64,000 bases of DNA, from positions 25,067,391-25,131,390 of the forward strand of contig CM055107.1 of NCBI GenBank assembly GCA_029204225.1. Direction: 5' to 3'. The notes beneath the pieces are model-generated. The model did no database searches and was not told the DNA's origin. It saw only the letters and a list, made by a program, of their open reading frames with translations. Position numbers and translations under genes: made by a program. The stretch is from Diphasiastrum complanatum. Lineage: Eukaryota; Streptophyta; Lycopodiopsida; Lycopodiales; Lycopodiaceae. Shown in pieces: positions 23,801-36,569 of the stretch; within the stretch, counting starts at the first letter, position 1; the number at the start of each line of letters is the position of its first letter.

Positions 23801-26800
23801 TTGGTTCATGAATTTAGGATTGTAAGCAAGGTGTTAATTCTTCGAATTTTTTTTTTTCGTAGGCAGATTCCCAGTTATGGGGGATTTTAGTTTCCCAGTA
23901 TCATGCTATTAGCAATTTAAGTAAAGATTTACTCCCAGTGACGAGAGTTAAAATGTGGTTTTCTTAAACCAAATCATTTTTTATCCCTTTCTGACAGATT
24001 GTACTGCTTAAATTTTGCGTTTACTTTCTAATTGATTTCGGTCATTAGAAGTTGGTAAAGCAAAAGTTTTAGCAAGATACTGGTTGAACATAAGTTCGAT
24101 TTCTGCTAATGAAGGAACCATTAGAATGAATAGGTGTCAGGAGATTGGGAGCTGAATACATTAAAGAGGTTCTGAGATATATTGGGGTTTTTTCCATTCA
24201 TGTACTTTCATAAGGTATCCCAAACCGTTAAGACTTTAATGGAGTAATGGTAAAGCCAGGCAATGAAAAGGAAAAATCGACATATTTTAGACATTTACTA
24301 TATATCTATATAAATTCTTCATACCTTAGTTGGATGGAACCTTTCGGGGGACCGAAAATTGTAGGGGGGGGGAGAAATAGACATCAGGATTAGTGAATGT
24401 TCTTGTATTATGTAATTTGGATCTTAGGGAATCCCTATAAGAAAATTGCATAGTACCGGTTGTTGAATTCATTAAGTTGAATTCATGTTGTATATCTTAC
24501 GTGACCATGAGAATGACAATAAATTGGAGTGTGAATTGTAATATAAGGAACAAGAAGTGATACATGGATCACATCTGTTCAGTTAGTAAATGATTAAGCC
24601 TTATCCCTAGAGTTGAAACTCTCAGATGGAAGGGATTTGGAAACCTTATTTCTAACCAGAAGGGGATCTTGATGTATTAATAAAGCATGTGTGGACCTTC
24701 TTGGGGATTCACCATTTCATAAATGGATTATTGTTATTCTTCAGGAACAAAATTTATGAGTTCTCCACTGCTTTGGTTGGAATAGATATGTGCCTATATG
24801 GTATGATAAATACATATGGATTTTTAGAATCTATGGAATATCAAATACGGCATTTAGGGATCTTCTGGAAGGAATGAAATTCCTCATACCAATTCTCATA
24901 TAGATATGTGCCTTGTACTTGTTGAGTTGCCCATCCGCTCCATACTTCGTCTTGTAGATCCACTTACATGTGATAGGTGTCTTACCATCAGGTAGCTCAA
25001 CCAAGTCCCACGTTTTGTTCTTCGATATAGCCTCCATTTCTGTTTCCATAGCTGCATGCCACTCCTTTTGTTCTTTTGCTTCGTTGAAAGTTTTAGGTTC
25101 TTGAGCCGTTAACATGGATCCCATTAGGGCTAGATTCATCTCTAGTCGAGCTGGAGGTTTTCGATTTCTACTTGATCTCCTAAGCTCTCCCTGCTCACTT
25201 GATTCGGGAGTATCTCCCTTATTAGCATCACCTGTTACTGACAAGTACCACTTAGGCACTCTCCTAGGAGTCTCATTATTAACCCTGTCTTTTTCAATTG
25301 GCTCTTCCATATCGACATCAACTTCTTTCTTCACCTGTACTTTGGCTTTATCATCAAAGGAATCAATTGTCAATTTTATTTGGTCGTTTTGACCCATCTC
25401 ATCAAAAGTAGCATCTCTGAAAATCACGATCTTTTGTGCATCTATGTCAAACATCCTGTATGCCTTGGCTTTTTCATCATATCCAAGGAAAATACACTTA
25501 ACAGCTTTTGCATCCAGTTTCTTTCGTTTTTCATCAGGCACATGAGCGTAAGCATCACAATTAAATACTCGTAAATGAGAAACATTAGGTTTCTTTCCAG
25601 TAAAAGCTTCGTAAGGTGTCTCACCCTCCACGGACTTCGTAGGACACCGATTCAAGATATGAGTAGTTGTGTTGCATGCTTCTGCCCAAAAAGTATTTGG
25701 CAAACCCTTGCTCTTAAGCATTGCCCTAGCCATCTCCACAATGGATCTGTTTTTCCATTCTGCAACTCCATTTTGTTGTGGTGAATAGGGTGCAATAGTT
25801 TGTCTCTTGATCCCATGATCCTTGCAAAAATCTATAAACTCTGTTGAAAAATACTCACCGCCACCATCTGATTTAAGAGTCTTAATATAACAACCTGTTT
25901 GTTTTTCAACTAGAGCCTTGAACTCTCTAAACTCGGCAAAAGCAATCCATCTAACTCTTCATAGGTTGGAAGATTTTCCCGTGTAGCTATACTCGTCACA
26001 AACATTTGATGTGACTCACTCAAACTATTCAATGTCAATTGCACGATCTCACGATCCTGAACTCGCTCTCCAACTGCTGCTAACTGGTCACAAATCTCTG
26101 TGATCTTCAGTAGGTGATCAGCAATAGTTCCGCAATGTGTGCAGCTTCGTCTTCAGGAATAGCACTCGAGATGTGTTTGTGGTCTCAAACAATGCCTTCA
26201 ACGTATCCCATGCTTCTTTTGGTCCTTCTGAATCTGAAATGTAGGGAATAATTGCATCTCTAATTAATAAGTTGATGACATTTTGTGCTTTCCGTTTTCT
26301 CCTGTCAAATGTCCTCTGATATTCTTCAATCACTGGCCTTGTCTCTTCACCTATCACGATCTCCCATAGCTCCTTTTCCATCAAAATGTTTTTCAGTTTG
26401 AATTTCCAAACTCATGGCCTCTTGGAGGCTAGAAGCTAGTCCTATATGGTGGCCTGTGAATGTAGAGCCAGGTACAGGATAGTGGGTGGAGATCCAGAGT
26501 CACTCTTTCTCTTTGATTGGTTCTCTTTCCATTGCTCCTAATAGTGGTATCAGAGCATCGTGGATCCTGGCCCGTGGGTGGGGTCAGCGCATTTTCCTTC
26601 TCCTCCTCCAGCGCTACTTTCTCTCTCAGCGCTCTTCCTCCTCCAGCGCTTTCTTGTGGTCCTTTCTTCCTAGCGCTATCAAGAGAGCAGTAGGTGATCT
26701 GATTTTTGACAGGAGAGAAATTCCAGTGGTGAGCGCTCAAGTCTACAGCAGCATCTGTGCAAAAAGAAGCATCCATCACAAGAAAAATCAGATTTCAACA

Positions 26801-29800
26801 AAATCTGACTTCTGGAGGGCGCCAGGACCTGTGACAGTAGGCAATCCAAACGTGATCAGATTTGGATTAAATTTTGAGGATAGAATCTGTAGACTACTCG
26901 CTGGGCTGCAACAGATTTCACCCTGAAATCTGTGTACTTTTCAAAATATTCACACTTCAAGTCAGGATTTTAATTTTCTGGCCAGAATTGACCTTCTGGA
27001 GTTGAAGACACTACAAATTCAAACGGTGACAGATTTTCCAGAGGAGAGAGAAAGCTTCTCTGGTTTGGAAATGCAGGTGGTTGGGCCGTCACAACATGCA
27101 AATGTGATCTGACAGTTTTTGACTTTTTTCCGGAAAAATCAGGAATTTCAACCAAACTTCGGATGATCACCAACACCATTTCTAGTCACCAATCGCTGTG
27201 AGATTTGTTCCTCTTAGAGCGTCCTACTGTATATTAGCTTGTCAGTGCATGTGGTTATACACTCCTTGCATGTGCTAGTAAGTCAATTTTTTTGGGCATA
27301 ATTAAACATTGTTTCTATTACGCATGCTTAATATTATAGACATGAGTCATACTCCTGTAGACGAACTTGAAGATATAGTCATGTCTAGTCTACCTCATGG
27401 AACTTCTCCTGTAGAAAAGAGCCAGTCAATTCCTCTTTTACCGCCTACTCAAGAACCCTCTCAAAATCCCTCCTTGCATGATGACATGCAGGATGTGGAC
27501 ATGAATGAAGGGGACAAAAATGAAGAAATACCATTTAACATTTTTGAGTTTAGGCAATGGGTAGTAGAAACTCATGATCATCTTCAAAAATTAGAAGAGT
27601 CTGTTGAGGAACAAGCCAATTCCCAGAAAGAGACTAATGAAAAGCTTTCCAGACTTGAAAGACTAGTACGTGATAATGTTCAAAGCCTTAATGCTTTAAA
27701 ACAAGTTGTTTTAGCGCAGTACCGAGTGAATCCTGCTACGGTAGTAGTTTACCTGTCCCACCATCACCCCATAAAGTAGTACCTAAGGATTTGCGCCTTC
27801 CCACCTTTGGTGGAGAAGAAAAAGCCCGTAACCCAGATTCGGTTGTTGCCTTTCTCGCTAAGCATGATGATGCTTTTCGATTAAAAGGAACTCCTGATGA
27901 GGATCGGCCTTTAGAGGCTAGCATCTCCCTGACGGAAAACGCCTTTAGGTGGTGGATAAGTCTGCAAGAAAAAGGTTCAGAACCAAAGACTTGGGATAGT
28001 TTTCAGGATATTTTTAAGAAAAATTTCCTCCCTGAAAATGCTACCATGAAATTATCTGACTTGATGATTATAATCAGGTAAGGGCCAAATACCAAAAGTA
28101 TCTCCGGCCTTTGAAGCCTAAAACATTGGAAACTGCTATCACACTAGCTCAGACTTATGATGACATAGTTCGCCCAAAAGGTAAAAGAGAGTAGAAGATA
28201 CCCGACCTGAGTCCTCCAAGCATGGAGAGAAGAGAAAAATTCCGACATCTAATTCTTCGAACAAAAAGAGGTATAGATTGTCGAGAAGTGACATAGAAAG
28301 AGCCAAGAGGGAGCACTTGTGCTTCATTTCTATGGGAAAAAGTCATAACAAGAGTCATTGTTCTAAAGTACAACATACAGGGAACATTGACGATACTCCC
28401 AGTAAGAACCAAAATGGTCCTTTTAAGAAACCGGAGAAGCAAGTTCATACTGTCCAAGTTTTGCCTTTGGGACAGTCCCCCAAGGAAAAGTGTGTTCACG
28501 TGTCTCATATAAATGAGGCACATACCTGTTCAGTTACTGCTAACATTTGGCAACCTGCAGTCGGACCTCATACTATTTTTCGATTGTTAGGAAGTATTAA
28601 TGGCCAGAAAGTTCGAATAATGGTGGACGATGGGGCAACCCACAACTTTCTAAACCATTCTTTGGTGCAGAAGTTGAAGTTAGAGCAAAAACCAAGCGAT
28701 CATCAATACATAGTTACACTTGCTGATGGTCAGCGTAAAGATATTTATGATACTTTCGTTCCACAAGTTCCCATACAAATCCAAGACTACCAAGATACTT
28801 TAGACTTTCAAGTAATGAGCTTGGCCTTGGCAGATGTAATACTTGGTCGTGAATGGCTGTTTATGTTAGAAACTACTACAGTTGCGTCGGGACGGGACGC
28901 GCCGCCTGAAGATGTTGAGAAAACATCCGGAGTGGATGTGCCATCAGCAGGTGTTGCGGATGCTCGATGGAAGAAGTTCTCCATTGAGGACGGGTACCTC
29001 CTTTATAAAGGGAGAGTATGTGTACCCAAGGACGGTGACTTTAGGCGCCAAATTCTTGAGGAAAGTCACGACAGTCCTAGTGCAGGGCATCCCGGGATAA
29101 AGAGGACCTACGCTCTTGCAAAGAATAAGCTTTATTGGCCTAGTATGCAGAAAGACGTACAGGAGTACGTGTCAAGGTGCACCACATGCCAGGCCATAAA
29201 GGCTGAACGTCTCAAGGTAGGCGGGCTCCTCCAGCCACTCGAGATACCCGGTGGTAGATGGGAGAGTATCAGCATGGATTTTATAGTGAGGTTACCAAGA
29301 ACGAGTAAAGGCCATGACTCGATCTGGGTAGTTGTAGACCGATTGACCAAGATGGTGCAGTTTGTACCGACCAAGAAAACTGTTACAGCTCCAGAAGTCG
29401 CCAGGCTTTTTATAGAAAACATCTATAAGCTATATGGCCTTCCCGCCAACATAATTAGCGATCGAGATCCAAAGGGAGGGCGCTATTTAACAAGTTAGAA
29501 ACTAAGTTGTCTATGAGCTCCACTGATCATCTCGAAACGGATGGTCAAACGGAAAGGGTCAATCAGGTTCTAGAAGATATGCTACGAGCATATGTTAGTA
29601 AAAAGCAAACCAATTGGGAAGAATATCTTCCGCTTTTGGAACTTGCTTAGAGTGTTAAGAGTTTCTTGAGGATATGGAAACTATGATCAAGATAGCTAAA
29701 GCTAATGTAAAGCAAGCACAAGCGCGAGCTAAGCATTATGGGGATAAAACCCATAGGGATGTAACCTTTCAAGAAGGCGATCTGGTGTTTTTGAAAGTTC

Positions 29801-32800
29801 CTGAAGACTCTACCACTCTAAGCACAGGCAAGTGTCCTAAGTTGTCCCCAAGGTATTGTGGTCCCTTCACAATACTCAAGAGAATTGGAAGTTCTGCTTA
29901 CCAGCTGGCTTTGCCAGAATCCGCAAAGGTACATCCGGTCTTTCATGTTAGTCGACTGAAGCCGGTGTTGCGAGAAGGAGACAACGTTGTCCCGTAACAA
30001 ACCCTAATAGCCTTTGGACCTATCTTGCCACATGAACCAGAGGAAATTTTGAATATTCGAAACCGCAAGACTTGTCATGCGGTCTTTTGAGAAGTTTTAG
30101 TCAAGTGGAACGATGGGTCCCAAGAAGAGGCAACCTGGGAGTCTGTAAGCAAGCTTCGCAAGAGGTATCCTGATTTCGTCTTTGAAGATATCGCTTTCGA
30201 GGACGAAAGCTCCTTTTAGGGGGAGGAGATGTTATGGCCATTGGCAAACACAGGGGATACTAGTGACTCGTTAGACCCTAGGGGGTCCCGGCGGGGTGAC
30301 ACTCAGCCCCGTAGTTCGGGATAATAACTCTTAGGGACTAGGATCTAGTGGGCTTGGTCTATATTTATAGGGAGTGCCACTAAGTGGAGGGCACCCTTAG
30401 TTGCTAAGGGAGGGTCCCTAAAGTTAGGTAGGACCTATGTGCCACATGCTCAGTATGCATGAGGGGCATCCACATGCACAGTGGCAACTGTGCATGTGAG
30501 AGGAGTGCATGGCCTCTTGGAGGCTGGGCGCTGGTCCTATATGGTGGCCTGTGAATGTAGAGCCAAGTCCAGGATAGTTGGTGGAGATCCAGAGTCACTC
30601 TTCCTCTTTGATTGGTTCTCTTTTCATTGCTCCTAATAGGACTGGAGCGCGGATGTACGACTGCTCGCGATTCTCTTTAGCTCGCGCGCTTGGATCCGAT
30701 ATTGGTACGGATATGAAAAGTAGAGAGAATATAAGAACTGTCAGAGGGAATATTCTAGATTCCCCACTTAGGCAAAGATTTCGAAGCGAGTGATCGTTCA
30801 AACAAACAGAGATCAATAATGTGAAATGTATGAAGCCTCAAAACTCTGAATGGCAGTACTAGACACTGTCTGGTGTGAATTGCAGTACCCCAAACAAACA
30901 GACGAGAGATTTCTTGGCACAACTCTCTGACAAATGGCACTTTTCACAAAGACAAAAAAAAATATCGTTAAACTTTTCCCACTCAACAGATTTTCAATCT
31001 GTCTGATGCTGTCCTGGCCTTTCCGATGCCTCCGGGACTGAGTCTTCGTTCCTCACTAATAACTGTGAGCTCCAAAACCTGCAACATACATCAAGAAGGA
31101 TTTCTTCCAGCCGTTTTTGTCTCTCCAAGCTTTCACCTCCTGTGAAGGACTTTCTCACTTCATTCCGGAGCATGTGACAAGTTGTATCCACTGATCAAGC
31201 ACGCATGACTATCGTAGCTCTGATACCATGACAAACAATCAGATATGCAATATCAAGCATTCACCATAAGCATTCACCAAGCAAGGAGGCGGAAGAAGAA
31301 CACCCACTATCACTCTATCACAAAAATCATACTAAATGTAAAATGTACAAATAAACCCTGAACCCTGATAGAGAGAGAAAACCTAGAAGTAGACTACTAG
31401 ACTAGCCTATGGCTAGTTACAGCTGGTAATAGCTGTCAGTAATAAAACACATCGTGAAAAGTAACTAAGAAGGGTAACAATGAAGTTTATCATTGATTTC
31501 TAACATCATGATTAGTGAATACTTCAAATTCTGGTCCATACAAATTATGCCTCCATGCCTTTAATGCATGAACCATTTGAGCTTCTTTCTATCATAGGCC
31601 ACATGCCTACCCTCCTGCATCAAAACTCCTCCCACAACAGTGTCACGCGCATCCACATCTATACCATAGGGCTTTGAGGGTCTACAATCTTTAGAGTGAC
31701 ACACTCAACGATAGCTTGCTTTAACTGATCAACAGTTGCTTGTTGCAGTTCAATCCACTCACCAAATCTATTTTTTTGAGTCAAATAAGTCAAAGGTGCT
31801 GCAATATAGGAGTATTAGCATGACGTTCCCAACAGCCCTATGGTCTGCAGTTCAGAGCTCTGTCAGCTAATCGGAGACGATGACCATCAGGTATTCTTAT
31901 GTGACTTCAGGTTATTCCTGAAGTTTCTATTTCCAGTTCTTTACAGCAGAAAATCAGTAAATTAGAAAATTTATTGTCTAAATTTAAAGATGTTTTTCCT
32001 TAAGATTTGCCACATGGTTTGCCAGCTAGCAGAGAGGTAGATCATGTAATAAACCTAGTGCCAAGTACAGCACCTGTTTCTAAACCTCCGTATCGGGTCA
32101 GCCGAACGGAGGATGAAGAAATAACTAGGCAGTTAACAGATTATCCTGGGAAAGGCCAAATTCAGACCAGTAGTTCACCATGGGCCTCACCAGTCCTTTT
32201 GGTGAAAAACAAAGAGGGGTCCATGCGTCTTTGCGTAGATTACAAAGCCCTCAATAAAGTCACAATTAAGAATAAATATCCTATGCCTCGAGCAGATGAG
32301 TTGTTTGATCAACTCAACGGGGCTAAGTTTCTCAATAAAATCGACCTCAGATCGGGATATCATCAAGTCCGTATAAAGTCGAAAGATGTCCCGAAAACAG
32401 CTTTTAGGACTCGTCACAGTCATTATGAGTTTAAGGTGATGCCATTTGGGCTCACAAATGCTCCAGCTACCTTTATGACCTTGATGAACAGTGTCCTCAA
32501 ACCATACTTGGATAAGTTTGTAGTCGTATTTTTAGATGGCATCCTCGTTTACAGTAAAACGAGGAAGCAGCATCTAAAACATCTCAAAAAGGTGTTTCGA
32601 CTGCTCAGGAAGCATAAGCTTTATGCTAAAGAATCCAAGAGTGAATTCTTCGTGGAAGAAGTAGCATATTTGGGTCACATTATCTCGGCAGATGGGATTA
32701 AAATGGACCCGAATAAGGTTAAAGCCATACTTAGTTGGCTAAGACATCAGACTACTTTGGAACTTCAAATCTTTCTTGGTTTGGCGGAATATTACAGACG

Positions 32801-35800
32801 ATTTGTCAAGGAATATGCTCAGGTAGCAGTTCCCATGACAAATCTTCTTAAGGGCAGGGAAAGGGATTCATTTGGGAGTCCGCACAACAGGAGAGCTTTG
32901 ATGCTCTCAAAACAGCCTTAGCTACAGCACCAGTTTTAAAAGTCGTCGACCCCAATTAGCCATTTGTGGTCGAAACAGATGCTAGCGACTTTGCAGTTGG
33001 TGTTGTGCTAACTCAGGGTGGACGACCAGTTGCGTTCGAGAGTAAAAAACTCGAGCCAGCTCAGACTAGGTACAGTGCCTATGAAAAGGAACTCTTTTCT
33101 ATAGTCCATGCCCTTAAGACTTGGAGGCATTATTTGTATGGTGCCAACTTTGAGGTCCTGACAGACCATGAGAGTCTCAGATACCTTTGCAATCAACCTG
33201 AGCTTAGAGGTCGGAAAGCACGTTGGGCAGAGTTGATGCAAGAGTTTGATATGTCTATCAGATATAGATGGGGAAAATTCAATACAGTAGCAGATGCTCG
33301 TAGCAGAATGCCTATGATAAACGAGCTGAGTTTTACTCTGATTCGTAATGAGTTACTCGAGTCCTGGAGAGGGAAGTGCCAGCATGATGCATTCTTCTCT
33401 ACTATCTGGAACTTAGTCCAGAGCAGACAGTTATAGACTCCAGAACCAGTTCCCAGACCGGTGCCAGTTCATCCAAAAATACGGCAGCTTCCGTTGGAGG
33501 ATGATGATGAGTCCGAGTATACGTCAAATGACGTTGAGGATTCTGAGCCTGTATTACCCAAGCAAACCCTAGTGGTTGAGGGTCAGTTGACTCAAGGATT
33601 CAAATGGAAAAAGTATTCCATTCAGGATGAGTACTTGCTCTATAGAGATAGAGTATGTGTCCCCAATTCAGAGGATTATAGGCAGCAGGTCCTATATGAA
33701 TGTCATGACAATCCTAGTGCGGGACACCCAGGCATACAGAAGACCTATGAGCTTCTTCGTAGGCAATTTTTCTGGCCCAGTATGAAAAAGGACGTCCAAC
33801 AATATGTAACCAGTTGCCAAAAATGTCAAGTAAATAAAGCAAAGCGTTTAAAGGCAAGAGGGTTGTTGCAGCCCTTAGATATATCAGCTGGTAAATGGGA
33901 GAGTATCTCCATGGATTTTATAGTAGGCCTGCCTAAAACCCAAAAGGGAAATGACGCTATATGGATCACAATTGACCGTCTGACCAAAATGGCTCATTTT
34001 ATTCCGACCAAAACAACCGTTAGAGCTCCAGAGTTAGCGAGGTTGTTTGTAGACGAGCTATATAAATTGTACGGTCTACCTTCTGGCATAGTCAGCGATC
34101 GGGACAGTAAGTTTAATGGAAATTTTTGGAGGGCAATATTCCATCATCTCCATACTAAACTTAATATGAGTACCACTGACCAACCACAGACGGACGGTCA
34201 AACGGAGAGAGGTAAATCAGGTGCTGGAGGATATGCTTCGTGCATACGTCAGCAAGAAGCAGACTAATTGAGAGGAGTATCTCTCGATTTTAGAGTTTGC
34301 TTATAACAGTACCAAACATTCAGCTACGAGATACAGCCCATTTATGCTAATGTACGGTTTTCAGCCACGCTCACCCACAGCTGTAGGGTTTAAACAAGAA
34401 AAAGTTGAAGCAGCCAGAAACTTTTTAGAAGACCTAAACCAGATGATAGAACATGCTAAGCGTAGCATCAGACAGTCCCAGGATCGAGCCAGGCATTATG
34501 CAAGTCCACACAAACAAGATGTGCAGTTCTCCGCTGGTGAAAAAGTCTACTTGAGAGTCCCAGTTGACTCTAAAACCCTCAAATCAGGAGTGTGTGCTAA
34601 GTTGTCTCCTAGGTATTGTGGTCCCTTTACCATCAGTAGGAGACCAGGCGAGGTCACCTATGAACTAGAACTCCCACACAGTAGTAAGGTTTTTCCAATC
34701 TTTCATGTAAGTCAATTACGAAAAGCCTTAGCCAGATCAAAAAATCTGGTAGGGGCACAGTGTTCTAGTTCTCCCATTGGATCCTCAACAACCTCCACAT
34801 GAACCAGAGGAGATTCTTGATAGTAGAGAGACGCAGACTCGTCATACTCTATACCGAGAATATCTGGTCAAGTGGAATGATCAGCCTGTTGAGAATGCCA
34901 CTTGGGAAAGAGGCAGCGTCCTTCGCAAGATTTTTCCAAACTTTGTCTTAGAGGACCAAGACGGTTCTTAAGGGGCAGGGAGTGTTACGAGCTCTTGACC
35001 AGTGCCAAACCCTAGAGAACACAGATAGGTCAGATACCACAGTTAGGGTTGTGTCCAACGTACAGGACCAACAGGGAAAGACAGGTGTGAGTAGTGTGCC
35101 CCAGCACGCTCCATAGCCATGGCGGGCCTAACACAGTCTAGGGACCTTGTCAGCAGGACATGGCCCCCAGTTGGGTCCCGACGTGCAGTCGGCCACGTCA
35201 GTGCCACGTGGCCGACACTTGGGCAGTATGCATGCTACCAGTCCTCACACTGGGCTAGGAGGGGCTTACTCTATATCAGGGAGTAGGCAAGGTTGGGTGG
35301 ATCAGTTAGTGTTTGCCCTACTATGGTGTTAGGATCTATTACATTAACCTTCAAACTTTCTCTTCTTGCTCAATTTGCCCTTTGCGTCCCCAATGTTGCT
35401 GACCGCCTGTAGCAACTGCTACAATAGGATCAGGCCTCTTTTTCCATCTTCATAATACAAAGCCATTACCCTCTCGAAATCCCTTCATGAAGTGAAACAC
35501 TTGAACTTCCTGAGGAATGCATAACAAAGCCTCTCGGTACCTGTCTACAAAATATAGATGCACTAAGGTATACTCTTTGTCAAAGATTCTCACAAGCATG
35601 TATCAAAGGTTTGCATCTTATAAAACTTGCTTAAAATAAAAAGAGGGAGAGGGAGATGATGAATAACAACATCTACACAAAGGAAGATCACAAAATCTAG
35701 CAAAATCATTCATTAAAAGCACACAAACGACTAAAAAAGGACCTCACCCCATGATTGCAAGCTTTTTCCTCTATGCATTTTAAATATTTCATCCATGTCA

Positions 35801-36515
35801 AGCCAAGTAACAAGTTTTCTCAAACTTCTTCACCTAAGTCTATGCTCAGACTGTTGCATACATATATTGAAGTAAATAAAGAAATCCTCTAATCCCAAAT
35901 TTGGATGGCATTATAGTTATAAAACATTGAACTATGAAAAGTGTAGAGAAGCGCCCCACTAAGTGGCACCTAGCAATAATAATAAAAACTCACCACTGCA
36001 GGATGATTTCCAAGCTGACGCTCCAACACAAACTCAATCATTCCTGATGAATGCCTACGTGATGCAGGTGAAACTCCATGTTCTGTTGCAACTCGATGAG
36101 GACATGAAGCAGTAGTGTGACCTATGCAAAGTTGATATCAACATGTTTAGATATAGTTGACAATGACTTCGTTAAATCCAATGTGGGCCATGATTGTTCA
36201 AACAATTATCTTAGATAGGGCCATAAACCTTGATTTATATGTTGTTGAAATGGAAAACTACAGTTAAATGGAGCAAAAGTATAATGAAGGGGCCCACCTT
36301 GTTTTTTACAAAGAAAGCAAGGTTTATTTGGACAATCAATATAGATAGAGCCCACAAAACCTGCTTGATGATCTTTTGCTTTGCAAACCTGAAAAGAAAT
36401 GGTTAAGATCTTAAGCATTAAAGTACATTATATTTCCAAATGCAAAGAATTCAAGCATAAAAAGCACACAAATGGCCATAGTTAAAAGGATTGCTTTGAG
36501 AGGCAAAAACATGAC

Positions 36516-36569
<54 letters not shown>

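Larger units (their letters stand above)
26413..30638 (+). mobile_element. Gypsy chromovirus lacking RT/RNase H (element Gy1)
   Basis: LTR-bounded plus-strand element in DDB2 intron 3, antisense to the gene. Order: truncated 5' LTR (26413-26543), PBS 26545-26556, gag, protease fused to integrase, integrase end, chromodomain, polypurine tract 30217-30229, 3' LTR 30230-30638. Reverse transcriptase and RNase H are absent, so it could only have moved with help from another element. Stops and a gap in the integrase show it is now dead. Confidence 0.85.
31845..35343 (+). mobile_element. 5'-truncated Gypsy chromovirus (element Gy2)
   Basis: Plus strand, antisense to DDB2 in intron 3. It begins inside pol near 31845 (the protease-RT linker) and has RT, RNase H, integrase, chromodomain, a purine tract (CTTAAGGGGCAGGGAG) and a 3' LTR. 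Gag, most of the protease and the 5' LTR are missing. Few stops remain, so it is younger or better preserved than its neighbours. Confidence 0.85.
20834..35993 (-). other. DDB2 intron 3, 15,160 bp
   Basis: Donor GTGAGT after exon 3, acceptor CCGTTGGCAG before exon 4, phase 0. Filled with an LTR-like non-coding interval, a rearranged copia, two chromoviruses, a copia LTR and Gypsy scraps. Confidence 0.88.

Noticed and set aside
26486-26926. 146-codon plus-strand ORF spanning LTR end, PBS and leader
   Set aside because: It crosses the primer binding site of Gy1, so it is non-coding by position.
30994-31191. 65-codon minus-strand ORF beside a copia PBS
   Set aside because: Lies in the expected leader and shows no gag motif.
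26413-31228. Gy1 as an insertion inside the copia whose 5' LTR is at 31229
   Set aside because: The copia gag ends in frame at 26412, but the sequence right of Gy1 (30639 on) does not continue that gag and no matching target duplication is visible.
18334-36388. DDB2 as a truncated pseudogene lacking its N-terminus
   Set aside because: Exon 1 with matching phase and donor was found at 51098-51331, completing an uninterrupted frame.
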